From the NCBI RefSeq assembly GCF_001591505.1, contig NZ_BCVA01000055.1:1-32529 (forward strand): 32,529 nt of DNA, written 5' to 3'. How positions within the stretch are numbered: position 1 is the stretch's first letter; every line of letters begins with the position of its first letter. Source of the DNA: Neobacillus niacini NBRC 15566 (lineage in GTDB: Bacteria > Bacillota > Bacilli > Bacillales > Cytobacillaceae). Positions 24,520 to 31,272 of the stretch are shown here, one piece after another. A model generated the notes under the pieces. That model was given only the letters and a program-made list of their open reading frames with translations, was not told the origin of the DNA and did not search any database. A program made the position numbers and the translations under genes.

Positions 24520-24619
24520 GTTTAAATTCTTCTGAGTTTAGACCTCCTAAAACTAGAGCTTAGCCTTGACCACTAAGCTCACCTTTTGCCTTTGACATCT
24601 GTCAAAGGTCTTTTTTTTT
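24520..24619 (+). ncRNA. Candidate small regulatory RNA (~100 nt)
   Basis: A promoter at 24485-24513 and a strong terminator at 24589-24619 bound a short transcript with no credible ORF. Inside it are a C-rich single-stranded stretch with CCTCCT (24543-24548), complementary to Shine-Dalgarno sequences, and an 8-bp hairpin (GAGCTTAG 24556-24563 with CTAAGCTC 24573-24580). The terminator ends in nine Ts. This layout is typical of trans-acting sRNAs that mask ribosome sites. I recognise no known family. The alternative is an attenuated leader of the VOC gene, which starts 76 nt beyond the terminator. Confidence 0.5.
24589..24619 (+). terminator. Terminator of the candidate small RNA
   Basis: CCTTTGAC (24589-24596) pairs with GTCAAAGG (24601-24608), loop ATCT, followed by TC and nine Ts. 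Confidence 0.85.
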
Positions 24620-24694
24620 GAATTTTTCGAATAAATTTTGTGCTTTATGTACAATAATATATTGTTGCTTATTTGTTATAAGGGAGTGTTTAGA

Positions 24695-25105
24695 ATGAAG
24701 GGACAGATTACACCTTATTTATCTTTTGATGGAAACGCAAAACAAGCTTTGGAGTTTTATAAAGAAGTATTAGGAGCTGAAATTATCGGTCTACAAACAT
24801 TCGGTGAAGCTGATTATCCGACTCCGCCAGAAGCAGATCAACGAGTCATGCATGCAAAACTAAGTAAAGGTGACATTTCACTTATGTTTTCCGATACCTT
24901 CCCAGGTCAGTCGGTTGTTGTGGGGAACAATATTACCCTTACGCTCGAGCCTGAAAGTGAAGAAGAAATTCAAAATTTGTATGACTCACTAATGAAAAAT
25001 GGAAAGGCACTTATGGAGTTAGAGGATACATTTTGGGGTGCCAAATACGGAAGAGTTCAAGATCAGTTTGGGGTTATATGGGAATTGAATTATCAAAAGT
25101 CATAA
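24695..25105 (+). CDS. VOC-family (PhnB/YjdN-like) protein
   Basis: This 136-aa vicinal-oxygen-chelate fold protein of the PhnB-like group starts MKGQITPYLSFDGNAKQALEF, with the typical YKEVLGAEI next. RVMHAKLSKGDISLMFSD and WGAKYGRVQDQFGVIWEL, the usual C-terminal signature, follow. The group is related to glyoxalase and bleomycin-resistance proteins, but members of this subgroup have no agreed function. A reading extending upstream to 24638 exists, but ATG at 24695 with AAGGGAG (24680-24686) 8 nt before it is clearly the start. It is a single gene closed by its own terminator. Confidence 0.9.
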   Translation: MKGQITPYLSFDGNAKQALEFYKEVLGAEIIGLQTFGEADYPTPPEADQRVMHAKLSKGDISLMFSDTFPGQSVVVGNNITLTLEPESEEEIQNLYDSLMKNGKALMELEDTFWGAKYGRVQDQFGVIWELNYQKS

Positions 25106-25110
25106 TTCGG

Positions 25111-25132
25111 AGCACTTTCTAAGTGCTTTTTT
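25111..25132 (+). terminator. Terminator of the VOC gene
   Basis: AGCACTT (25111-25117) pairs with AAGTGCT (25121-25127), then six or so Ts. Confidence 0.85.
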
Positions 25133-25140
25133 GTTTGCAT

Positions 25141-25174
25141 AAAAAAAAAAAAGAAAGTGGTGGGGCCACTTTCT
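25141..25174 (-). terminator. Terminator of the DCC-family gene
   Basis: AGAAAGTGG (25152-25160) pairs with CCACTTTCT (25166-25174). On the minus strand the stem runs into about twelve Ts. Confidence 0.85.
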
Positions 25175-25263
25175 AAAGGAGGTATTGTATCATGGGTTAC
25201 TTTAATATATGTACCACCTAGTACAGGCATGTAGTGAACATGTCCATTTTTTGAAAATAATTC

Positions 25264-25656
25264 TTACACTAAGAATCTTTTTTTCATTTCTTCAGTAGGC
25301 AGCATACAGCTTTCCCTTTTACCAAACCAATTGTAACGATTTTTTGCTACCAGGTCATAGAGGAAATCTCTAAAAAAAGGAGGGAGGACCCTTAGTATCG
25401 TAAAGCACTTCCAAAATCCACTTAATTTTTTACTTATTTGTAATGCTGCACTTGATTTGATATAAACTTTTTGTTGTTCAATAACTATGAGGCTGTCAAT
25501 CTGTTTACTAACCCCGTATTGCTTCAATAGCTGCTGTCCAATCTCACTTTGGAGTGAAGCGAACTTGAAATAACCCGTTGGATCTCTCTTGATAATGAAC
25601 TGAACACTGCTATTACAGAAGTAACATATTCCATCAAATAAAATAATTGCTCCCAT
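25264..25656 (-). CDS. DCC-family thiol-disulfide oxidoreductase-like protein (DUF393)
   Basis: This 130-aa protein has the defining N-terminal motif ILFDGICYFCNSSV (Cys11, Cys14) of the DCC family and the downstream FKFASLQSEIG and SSAALQI segments. The family has a thioredoxin-like fold and is predicted to be redox active; B. subtilis YuxK is an example. The C-terminal YDLVAKNRYNWFGKRESC is also conserved. An upstream extension to 25692 exists, but ATG at 25656 has AGGTGA 6 nt before it. It stands alone with a long-T terminator. The partner is unknown. Confidence 0.9.
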   Translation of the reverse strand: MGAIILFDGICYFCNSSVQFIIKRDPTGYFKFASLQSEIGQQLLKQYGVSKQIDSLIVIEQQKVYIKSSAALQISKKLSGFWKCFTILRVLPPFFRDFLYDLVAKNRYNWFGKRESCMLPTEEMKKRFLV

Positions 25657-25770
25657 GATTTCACCTATCCCTTGTATAAATAATATTAACAAAAATGATT
25701 AAAGGGTGGTTAAAGTTTAGTTACGGATAAACTTAAATACTGGCGCATAACTCAAAAAACTCCCACAACA

Positions 25771-25798
25771 AAAAAACCCATTCCAAAACTGAAATAGG
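25771..25798 (-). terminator. Terminator of the endopeptidase gene
   Basis: CCCATTCC (25777-25784) pairs with GAAATAGG (25791-25798) with G-U pairs. The minus strand then reads seven Ts. Confidence 0.7.
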
Positions 25799-25801
25799 TC
25801 A

Positions 25802-26992
25802 TTACATATAAAGTCCAGCTAAAAAGATTCCCAATGTCTCTTCATAAATTTCGTCAAATTGGGTCAGTGGGAGGGGGTTCGTGCCTGTTCCGAGCTCGAC
25901 AGTAAATCCAGGGCGGCGCCAGTCTTGGATAAACCAATCCTTATACCCTGCATAGCTTTCGATACTCTTGACAGGCTCATAACCACTTACTCTCGCAAAT
26001 TCGTTTACAATCACCTCAGATTCAGGGGGCTCCAAATTTTCAAATCCCCAATAAATAACCTGACCTTGTGTATGAAACGCAAGAACCCGGGCAAAATCAC
26101 GTCGTCTGGTCAAATCCGCCATCGCAATGGCTTCAGGTTCAGATAAAGGGTGTTCCCCCCCAAAATCACGTGGTCCAGGCTCTGTAGGATTTCTAGCTTT
26201 CTCCAATTCCCAAAGCGCAGGGAACTGATCATTCAGATCAACACCCCTAATATTTGCTTTCCAACCAGAGAAATCAGTACTTCCACGATTAAGTTCGATC
26301 ACTCTATTTCTCCACGTTTCATTTTCTGGCGGACCATTCATCACAAGACTAACTCCGTCTGGATTAACCATTGGAACTGAAGACAGTAAGCTTTGGTTAT
26401 ATAACGGAAGAGTCGATAGCCCGCGGATGGAACTCCCATTCGTAAGCGATAAACAATAATCATTTAAAAAAGTCATTAAGATAGGGGTAGTAATCCATTC
26501 ATTCGCATGAAAAGAAGCATTATAGTGAACTCTTTTACTGCCATTACCTATTAGAACTTCAGGAATCCGATTGCCAAGCACTGAGTTTCCGGCATTTGTT
26601 ACTCGGAGAAATGGATATACATTTTGCATACGTGCGATGTCACTCATCATACGGCTAAAATCATAATGTTGCTTTCCTTGAACGAGTCTCCAAGTAATCC
26701 GAAGAGGAACTTTAATAGTCTGGCCGATTACAAGACGATTAGGATTTACATTAGGGTTTGCAAGCAGCAGCGCATCCAGTGACAAATTACGATTTTGAGC
26801 AATACTCCAAAAAGAATCCCCGCGCAGGATCTGGTAATCCTGCCCCACAAACCCCGGAATTCGGATTCGCTGTCCTGCTGCAAGCTGACTTGGTTGAATA
26901 TCACGATTAGAATCAATTATCAGTTGGATATTCAATTGATACAATTGACTGTAATACCATAAAGAATCACCTTGTCTCACATAGATGTCCAT
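25802..26992 (-). CDS. yqgT: Gamma-D-glutamyl-L-diamino acid endopeptidase, LysM-LysM-M14 (YqgT/ENP1)
   Basis: This peptidoglycan endopeptidase cuts the gamma-D-Glu-diaminopimelate bond. The 396 aa contain two N-terminal LysM domains (about 2-46 and 51-96) and a peptidase M14 domain. Zinc ligands are His162 and Glu165 (SFHANEW) and His307 (AFHTQG); the catalytic Glu366 lies in FTVELGTG. These numbers and the length match endopeptidase I of Lysinibacillus sphaericus as I recall it, and the sequence closely resembles B. subtilis YqgT. No signal peptide is present, so it probably acts in the mother cell or sporangium on released muropeptides. AGGAGG precedes the ATG. It is monocistronic. Confidence 0.94.
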   Translation of the reverse strand: MDIYVRQGDSLWYYSQLYQLNIQLIIDSNRDIQPSQLAAGQRIRIPGFVGQDYQILRGDSFWSIAQNRNLSLDALLLANPNVNPNRLVIGQTIKVPLRITWRLVQGKQHYDFSRMMSDIARMQNVYPFLRVTNAGNSVLGNRIPEVLIGNGSKRVHYNASFHANEWITTPILMTFLNDYCLSLTNGSSIRGLSTLPLYNQSLLSSVPMVNPDGVSLVMNGPPENETWRNRVIELNRGSTDFSGWKANIRGVDLNDQFPALWELEKARNPTEPGPRDFGGEHPLSEPEAIAMADLTRRRDFARVLAFHTQGQVIYWGFENLEPPESEVIVNEFARVSGYEPVKSIESYAGYKDWFIQDWRRPGFTVELGTGTNPLPLTQFDEIYEETLGIFLAGLYM

Positions 26993-27094
26993 GGAATCCT
27001 CCTGATGGTCGAAAATGGTCTTACTTAAAATGTATGCAGGAAAGTTTACCTTATATGTAGATTTTTATTTTCACTTATATCAGAAGGGATTAAT

Positions 27095-27125
27095 AAATAA
27101 AAGAGTGCCGCCCTTAGGACACTCT
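27095..27125 (-). terminator. Terminator of the three-module CotB-like gene
   Basis: AGAGTG (27102-27107) pairs with CACTCT (27120-27125), with two inner G-C pairs after a one-base bulge. The minus strand continues TTTATTTATT. Confidence 0.65.
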
Positions 27126-27181
27126 GTCAAGGTTATATAGAAAGAATGATTCATGTTACCAAAAAGAGGCTGATAACATAC

Positions 27182-27853
27182 TTATGTCATATGAACGGCT
27201 TTAAGGTGTTGTAGATTTAAATAGACAGGGTCACCTTTTGCCGTTAGTAATTCAATGAAATTATTTTTTATTCCCATTATTTTCCCCATACAATTCTCAT
27301 TTTCTCCAAGATTAAATACAATTAATGTCCCAATCAATTTTTCAATCTGAACTTCAAATGATCTTGCAAATGTTATGTTCGAGGGGTTAACTGGTAAATT
27401 CGCATTGCTTAAACCATAGGGGCGCTGGTTATTGGTATAAGGAATTAACCATTTTAAGTGGTTAAGAGAAATAAACATTGTTTTATAAATAGGGGAGTAA
27501 AAAACAAAATAATTATTCATAATGCTGATAATGTAGCCGTGTATCGATTGTTTACTAGTCACAAATATTTCTGTGAAAATACCCTTTGCTGCCGTGAGTG
27601 TTTTTCGTAATGAAATTTCCTCGTTGGGATTAAAAATAGGGGATTGATCATCTGATAGTGTGATGATTTCATCAATTTCTTCTATTTTAGGGATCTTCCA
27701 GTTTTGAATATGCACCGTAGGAATATATAAATAATCATAACCATTAAAAATAACCCACAAATCACTGCCAATGTCGATTAAAATTCCACTTATGGGTTTG
27801 TTACCGGAGATTTCAAGTTTTATATAGGTACCAACATGGTCTTTTAATTTCAT
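27182..27853 (-). CDS. CotB-like modular protein, three beta modules (possible coat protein)
   Basis: The 223-aa protein appears to contain three copies of one module (about residues 2-54, 86-139 and 165-222). Each runs hydrophobic strand, Gly, ILIDIGSD-like turn, then a tyrosine-rich strand and a closing His-Leu/Ile: YIPTVHIQNW, FISLNHLKWL, YLNLQHLKAV. This is the pattern of the N-terminal repeats of the outer coat protein CotB, and the two genes upstream have it too. I infer a spore coat or coat-associated role; no function is known. It lacks the charged tail of its neighbours. AAAGGATGTG precedes the ATG. Terminators on both sides make it a separate unit. Confidence 0.6.
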   Translation of the reverse strand: MKLKDHVGTYIKLEISGNKPISGILIDIGSDLWVIFNGYDYLYIPTVHIQNWKIPKIEEIDEIITLSDDQSPIFNPNEEISLRKTLTAAKGIFTEIFVTSKQSIHGYIISIMNNYFVFYSPIYKTMFISLNHLKWLIPYTNNQRPYGLSNANLPVNPSNITFARSFEVQIEKLIGTLIVFNLGENENCMGKIMGIKNNFIELLTAKGDPVYLNLQHLKAVHMT

Positions 27854-27886
27854 CTAATCACATCCTTTCTAGTAAAGTGATTCTAC

Positions 27887-27937
27887 AAAAAGAGCGGGTG
27901 CATAGACTGGATATTAATAAGGAATGCCCAGCTCTTT
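27887..27937 (-). terminator. Terminator of the long CotB-like gene
   Basis: AAAGAGC (27889-27895) pairs with GCTCTTT (27931-27937), extended by GGG and CAT pairs inside. The minus strand continues with TTTTTG. Confidence 0.7.
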
Positions 27938-28027
27938 ATTGTAAAATTTATGATGGATAGTAATTGCCACAGGAATAGAGAATGTAAATTTATAGGAATC
28001 ATTTACAGCCATTATCTTTTAGTGTGA

Positions 28028-29224
28028 TTAAATGCGTTTTAGTGAGTTACTCCGATTCGGCCAACCTGAAAAGATGGATCTTCGGTCAAAGTCACTCTTA
28101 ACAGGTTCACCTGAAAACCGAGATACACCAACTTCTTGAGCCTTCGGTTTGATATCCTCTTTTTTACTTTCGACGGTGCTCATTTTTGACTTATCTATTT
28201 TCATAAGTGGATTGGTATCAATCGTTTCCTTGACTTTTTTCACCTTATTTAATAGTTCCTGCGTAGAATTTGCAGTTACCTCTTTTTTCGGTACAGGTAC
28301 AGCTTTCATTTGCTCACGTACAGTCTGTTTTACCTGAGCTCTTTTTTCCACTGATGGCGGAGCAGGTCTTAGGACACTTGCTTTATCATGTTGCACAACA
28401 TTTTGAATGACAACCTCTGATTTTTGCTGTTTCACTTCTCCTTGTTGTGTTTGCGGTATTTCAGTTCGTGACCACTTACTATTCACAATTTGTGGAATGC
28501 TATCATTGTGAACACTCTGCTTTTTCTCTTCTTTTTTGATTTCATCGCTGACTTTTACTACTGTTGATGTGAACTTGATAGGTTCTGCCCAAACCTTTTT
28601 CTCATTCTCTTGTTGATCTACACTTACTTTTGGAGCAGTTATCACGTCAGCCTCTACCAGATTCACTGCTTGTTGAACATCAGATTCCTGGTTGTCTGCC
28701 TTCATGAATACTTGAGTTTCAACATACTTGTTATCTGTATCTTCCGCTTTACTTTCGGAAACAGCTGATTCTGTTTCATTTTTATTTTCTTCTTGTTTTT
28801 CTTCTTTACGATATCCTTTTAATATATTTGAAATGTGTGAGATTTTGATTAAAATTCGATCTTCACCATTGATTAACGTAACAAAGTCGCTATCAACGAT
28901 GCTTAGTACCCCAGTAAAAGATTGCTTGTTTAAGCACAAAATAGATACCCATGAATTCTTTAATGAGCTTAATAAATCCGCTAAACTTTGGGTTTTCATA
29001 AATTCAGTCGTGATTTCTTCGCCTTTAAATTCTTTCGTATTTTTCGTAATCGCCTGGATTTTATCAATACTATAGTAATAGACGTATTTTTTTTCGTCCT
29101 CGATAATAATATGATCAGACTCTACACCCATTAATTTCCCTTTTATAATTTCTTCACCAACATACAGATTTACATTGTAGCCTTTTAGTAAATCCACAGT
29201 GGATGAAAAATTATCAGATCCCAT
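28028..29224 (-). CDS. Spore coat protein CotB-like, with long disordered tail
   Basis: This 398-aa protein has two CotB-type beta modules (about 8-60, VNLYVGEEIIKGKLMGVESD, and 82-137, WVSILCLNKQSFTGVLSIVD). A roughly 260-residue charged, low-complexity region rich in Lys, Glu, Gln, Val and Ser follows. The tail ends in RRSIFSGWPNRSNSLKRI. B. subtilis CotB has the same plan, but its tail is packed with Ser-Lys-Arg repeats phosphorylated by CotH; this tail lacks them. The first module lacks the RGGPES motif kept by the next gene upstream. AAGGAGG precedes the ATG. It follows its shorter paralogue by 62 nt. Coat location is inferred from family and neighbours. Confidence 0.75.
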   Translation of the reverse strand: MGSDNFSSTVDLLKGYNVNLYVGEEIIKGKLMGVESDHIIIEDEKKYVYYYSIDKIQAITKNTKEFKGEEITTEFMKTQSLADLLSSLKNSWVSILCLNKQSFTGVLSIVDSDFVTLINGEDRILIKISHISNILKGYRKEEKQEENKNETESAVSESKAEDTDNKYVETQVFMKADNQESDVQQAVNLVEADVITAPKVSVDQQENEKKVWAEPIKFTSTVVKVSDEIKKEEKKQSVHNDSIPQIVNSKWSRTEIPQTQQGEVKQQKSEVVIQNVVQHDKASVLRPAPPSVEKRAQVKQTVREQMKAVPVPKKEVTANSTQELLNKVKKVKETIDTNPLMKIDKSKMSTVESKKEDIKPKAQEVGVSRFSGEPVKSDFDRRSIFSGWPNRSNSLKRI

Positions 29225-29248
29225 TCAATGTTCCTCCTTAGGATAAAT

Positions 29249-29274
29249 TTGTCGCTTCTATTAAGAAGCGACAA
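29249..29274 (-). terminator. Hairpin between the two CotB-like genes
   Basis: A perfect 11-bp stem (29249-29259 with 29264-29274) has an ATTA loop. The minus-strand tail ATTTATCC is a weak U-tract, so partial termination or mRNA processing is likely. Confidence 0.6.
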
Positions 29275-29286
29275 GAGATAAATTTT

Positions 29287-29832
29287 TCATTGTCTTACTT
29301 GTGCATTTTCAGCACGAACAACTCTTTGTCTTACTGCTTGTTTTTCTGTTTGAGACATAGTGTTCTCTTCTTTACCTTGGTCTTTATTTTCTTCTTGTTT
29401 TTCACTTTCGATTTTTAATCCATAGCTAACATTTCGGATATGCCACATAGATACACGAACAACTTCTTCTTTGCTAATTAATGATACAAAGTCTTTGTTA
29501 ATTTCACTAATAACACCTTCAAGTTTTTCGGGACCTCCACGGTTAATTCTTACCCATTGGAATTTTAGGCTCTCTAGTAGACCTTGGAAGTTTGCAGCGC
29601 TTTTAAATTCGAAATTCTCCGGAACCTCAATACCAATATCCATGGTGTCCTTTGAATTCTCTGTTACACTTTTGACATGGTGCGTATTATAATAAAGTAC
29701 TCCATCATCCTTAGTCAAAAGTACTAGATGGTCATCAAGAACCGCCATTAATTTACCAATTCTTGATTCAGGTCCGCCTCTGTCAACCTTGATCGTCTTC
29801 CCCACTAAAGACTTCCACATGTCGTTATTCAC
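29287..29832 (-). CDS. cotB: Spore coat protein CotB-like (short form)
   Basis: This 181-aa outer spore coat protein candidate has two CotB modules: residues 5-57 with KVDRGGPESRIGKLMAVLDD and 84-139 with RINRGGPEKLEGVISE. The RGGPE motif in both copies is the hallmark of B. subtilis CotB, as are YYNTHHVKSVTE and the WHIRNVS endings. The tail (140-181) is short and charged, without the Ser-Lys-Arg repeats of B. subtilis CotB. The start is GTG at 29832 with AAAGGAGG about 9 nt upstream. It lies next to cotH on the same strand, as part of the well-known cotB-cotG-cotH locus, and is probably made in the mother cell late in sporulation. Confidence 0.85.
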   Translation of the reverse strand: MNNDMWKSLVGKTIKVDRGGPESRIGKLMAVLDDHLVLLTKDDGVLYYNTHHVKSVTENSKDTMDIGIEVPENFEFKSAANFQGLLESLKFQWVRINRGGPEKLEGVISEINKDFVSLISKEEVVRVSMWHIRNVSYGLKIESEKQEENKDQGKEENTMSQTEKQAVRQRVVRAENAQVRQ

Positions 29833-29872
29833 AATATTTATCCTCCTTTAATTAAATAAACATTTACACTGC

Positions 29873-29900
29873 ATTTATATGTGTCACGGTATGATGTTGT
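29873..29900 (-). promoter_or_regulatory. Possible sigma-K promoter of the CotB-like operon
   Basis: On the minus strand AC (29899-29900), 17 bp, then CATATAAAT (29873-29881). The sigma-K -10 consensus is CATANNNTA, so the last two bases do not match. Position and context are the main support. Confidence 0.35.
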
Positions 29901-29944
29901 ACTAAACGACGAGCCTTTTTTCTTACCTTTTTGTAAAAATAGGC

Positions 29945-29972
29945 AAAAAAAAAGTATATGGAGTCCATATAC
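29945..29972 (-). terminator. Terminator of cotH
   Basis: GTATATGG (29954-29961) pairs with CCATATAC (29965-29972), loop of three. The minus strand then has nine Ts. Confidence 0.88.
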
Positions 29973-29983
29973 AAGCAAAAAAG

Positions 29984-31051
29984 TCATAATGACGCTAACT
30001 CTTTAGTTAAATAGCGATTTCTATTCTTAATAAATTCAAGAATAACGTCTTTTTCTTTATCAAAGTATTTTTCATCCATATTTATATAGGGATCTGTCCT
30101 AATAAATGGTTTTAAATGCTGAAATTGTTCTTCGATAATTGGCTTTAATGTTTCAACATTAAAGTGAGTTTCTAAGATTTCAGTCAAGATTTCTTTGTAT
30201 TTTAATTTAACTGGGTGAGTATGGAGAAGTCGTCCAGTTAAGGTATTATACCCAGTGATTGGGACGAAATCGTGATCAAGCTTCCTTCCGTGAAGGTCTC
30301 TCCCCCAGGTCCCATCATAATCCCAAGGTGTTATCTCATACAGATTCGTTTTGCTATTTAGATAGAGAGCGTAATTATGGATAAACCCATCAAAATTCTG
30401 TGTACAAACGACACCCCCAAGCCATCTAAGGTATTTCTCAATATTTAGGATTTTACCGATTTCCTTTTCAAACTCTTCATTAGGGAGGGTGTTAATCATT
30501 TCTATAAAATCCTCTAATAATGATAGGTCTTTTTCCTCACCATATTTGATCGTATAGCCTTCATCTAAACTCGTTTTTAATTCGTTCTCGGGAGAGATTA
30601 GAGAAAAGTTTGCAAAATAATTAGTGGCATAGATGATGGGGCCATCGGGAAGATTTCTTTTTTTCAGAAGATGTTGGTCAAATGATTCCAGTTCTAAATA
30701 AATTCCTTTACAGTAACCGTTGATATAAAGAAGCACGTGTTTGGAGTGCGGAGAAATAACTCCAATGGTATTAAAAAAATCAAGAGAAAGTTTATTGCGG
30801 CTCAGTGAAATATCATCGTATTCAGCATTTAGGTGGATTTCATGAGCACCGTCAAAGAGATAAGGTTTTTGAAAAATGATATTATAGGATTTTTTCTTCT
30901 TTTTTCTTATAACATTCCCCCGATAGGTGAGCCCTATTTTGTATCGTTTATTGGCAAACTTTAATACGGCAGGGACATGCTCATCCTCCCATATATCATC
31001 CTCCAACTTTTGCAGCCACTTTGGATTAATGAAGATTTCATATTTTAACAC
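29984..31051 (-). CDS. cotH: Spore coat protein kinase CotH
   Basis: CotH is an atypical protein kinase that phosphorylates Ser residues in CotB and CotG and is needed for outer coat assembly. The 355-aa protein has CotH-kinase family features: KRYKIGLTYRGNVIRKKKKK, LYINGYCKGIYLELE near 108-121, and the catalytic region QNFDGFIHNYALYL and TPWDYDGTWGRD. Asp221 and Asp244 are 23 residues apart, as are the two catalytic Asp I recall for B. subtilis CotH (228 and 251). A longer reading to 31069 exists, but GTG at 31051 has AGGAG 7 nt upstream (31059-31063) and was chosen. A sigma-K-like promoter lies upstream. It diverges from the CotG-like gene. Confidence 0.95.
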   Translation of the reverse strand: MLKYEIFINPKWLQKLEDDIWEDEHVPAVLKFANKRYKIGLTYRGNVIRKKKKKSYNIIFQKPYLFDGAHEIHLNAEYDDISLSRNKLSLDFFNTIGVISPHSKHVLLYINGYCKGIYLELESFDQHLLKKRNLPDGPIIYATNYFANFSLISPENELKTSLDEGYTIKYGEEKDLSLLEDFIEMINTLPNEEFEKEIGKILNIEKYLRWLGGVVCTQNFDGFIHNYALYLNSKTNLYEITPWDYDGTWGRDLHGRKLDHDFVPITGYNTLTGRLLHTHPVKLKYKEILTEILETHFNVETLKPIIEEQFQHLKPFIRTDPYINMDEKYFDKEKDVILEFIKNRNRYLTKELASL

Positions 31052-31081
31052 GTTAATACTCCTATACATACATTTTTTCTA

Positions 31082-31109
31082 GATAGTATGCGGCCTCTAG
31101 GAGGATTGT
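31082..31109 (-). promoter_or_regulatory. Sigma-K-like promoter of cotH
   Basis: On the minus strand AC (31108-31109), exactly 17 bp, then CATACTATC (31082-31090), one mismatch to CATANNNTA. The implied start near 31075 gives a short leader containing only the AGGAG ribosome site. Confidence 0.6.
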
Positions 31110-31219
31110 GCAGTACAAACATCTAGAATTTTTGTATTGGTCATATGTCAATCCGCAAATATTTATGATATTAATGTTAAAAAATAAATGTTTGTCTATA
31201 TCAAGTACCACTTTATTAC

Positions 31220-31228
31220 CATAAATTA
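31220..31228 (+). promoter_or_regulatory. Sigma-K -10 element of the CotG-like gene
   Basis: CATAAATTA is a perfect match to the sigma-K -10 consensus CATANNNTA, 45 bp before the proposed start codon. No AC is found at the usual 17-bp distance, so the promoter may depend on an activator such as GerE. Confidence 0.45.
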
Positions 31229-31272
31229 GAGAGTGAAAGGAATATATTTATGGAAAGTGGTGGAAAACCAAG

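Noticed and set aside
25150..25250. Minus-strand open frame after the DCC gene, including a protein-like stretch (MPVLGGTYIKVTHDTIPP)
   Set aside because: No ribosome site, and it would be translated through the terminator stem and its T-run; kept only as a curiosity.
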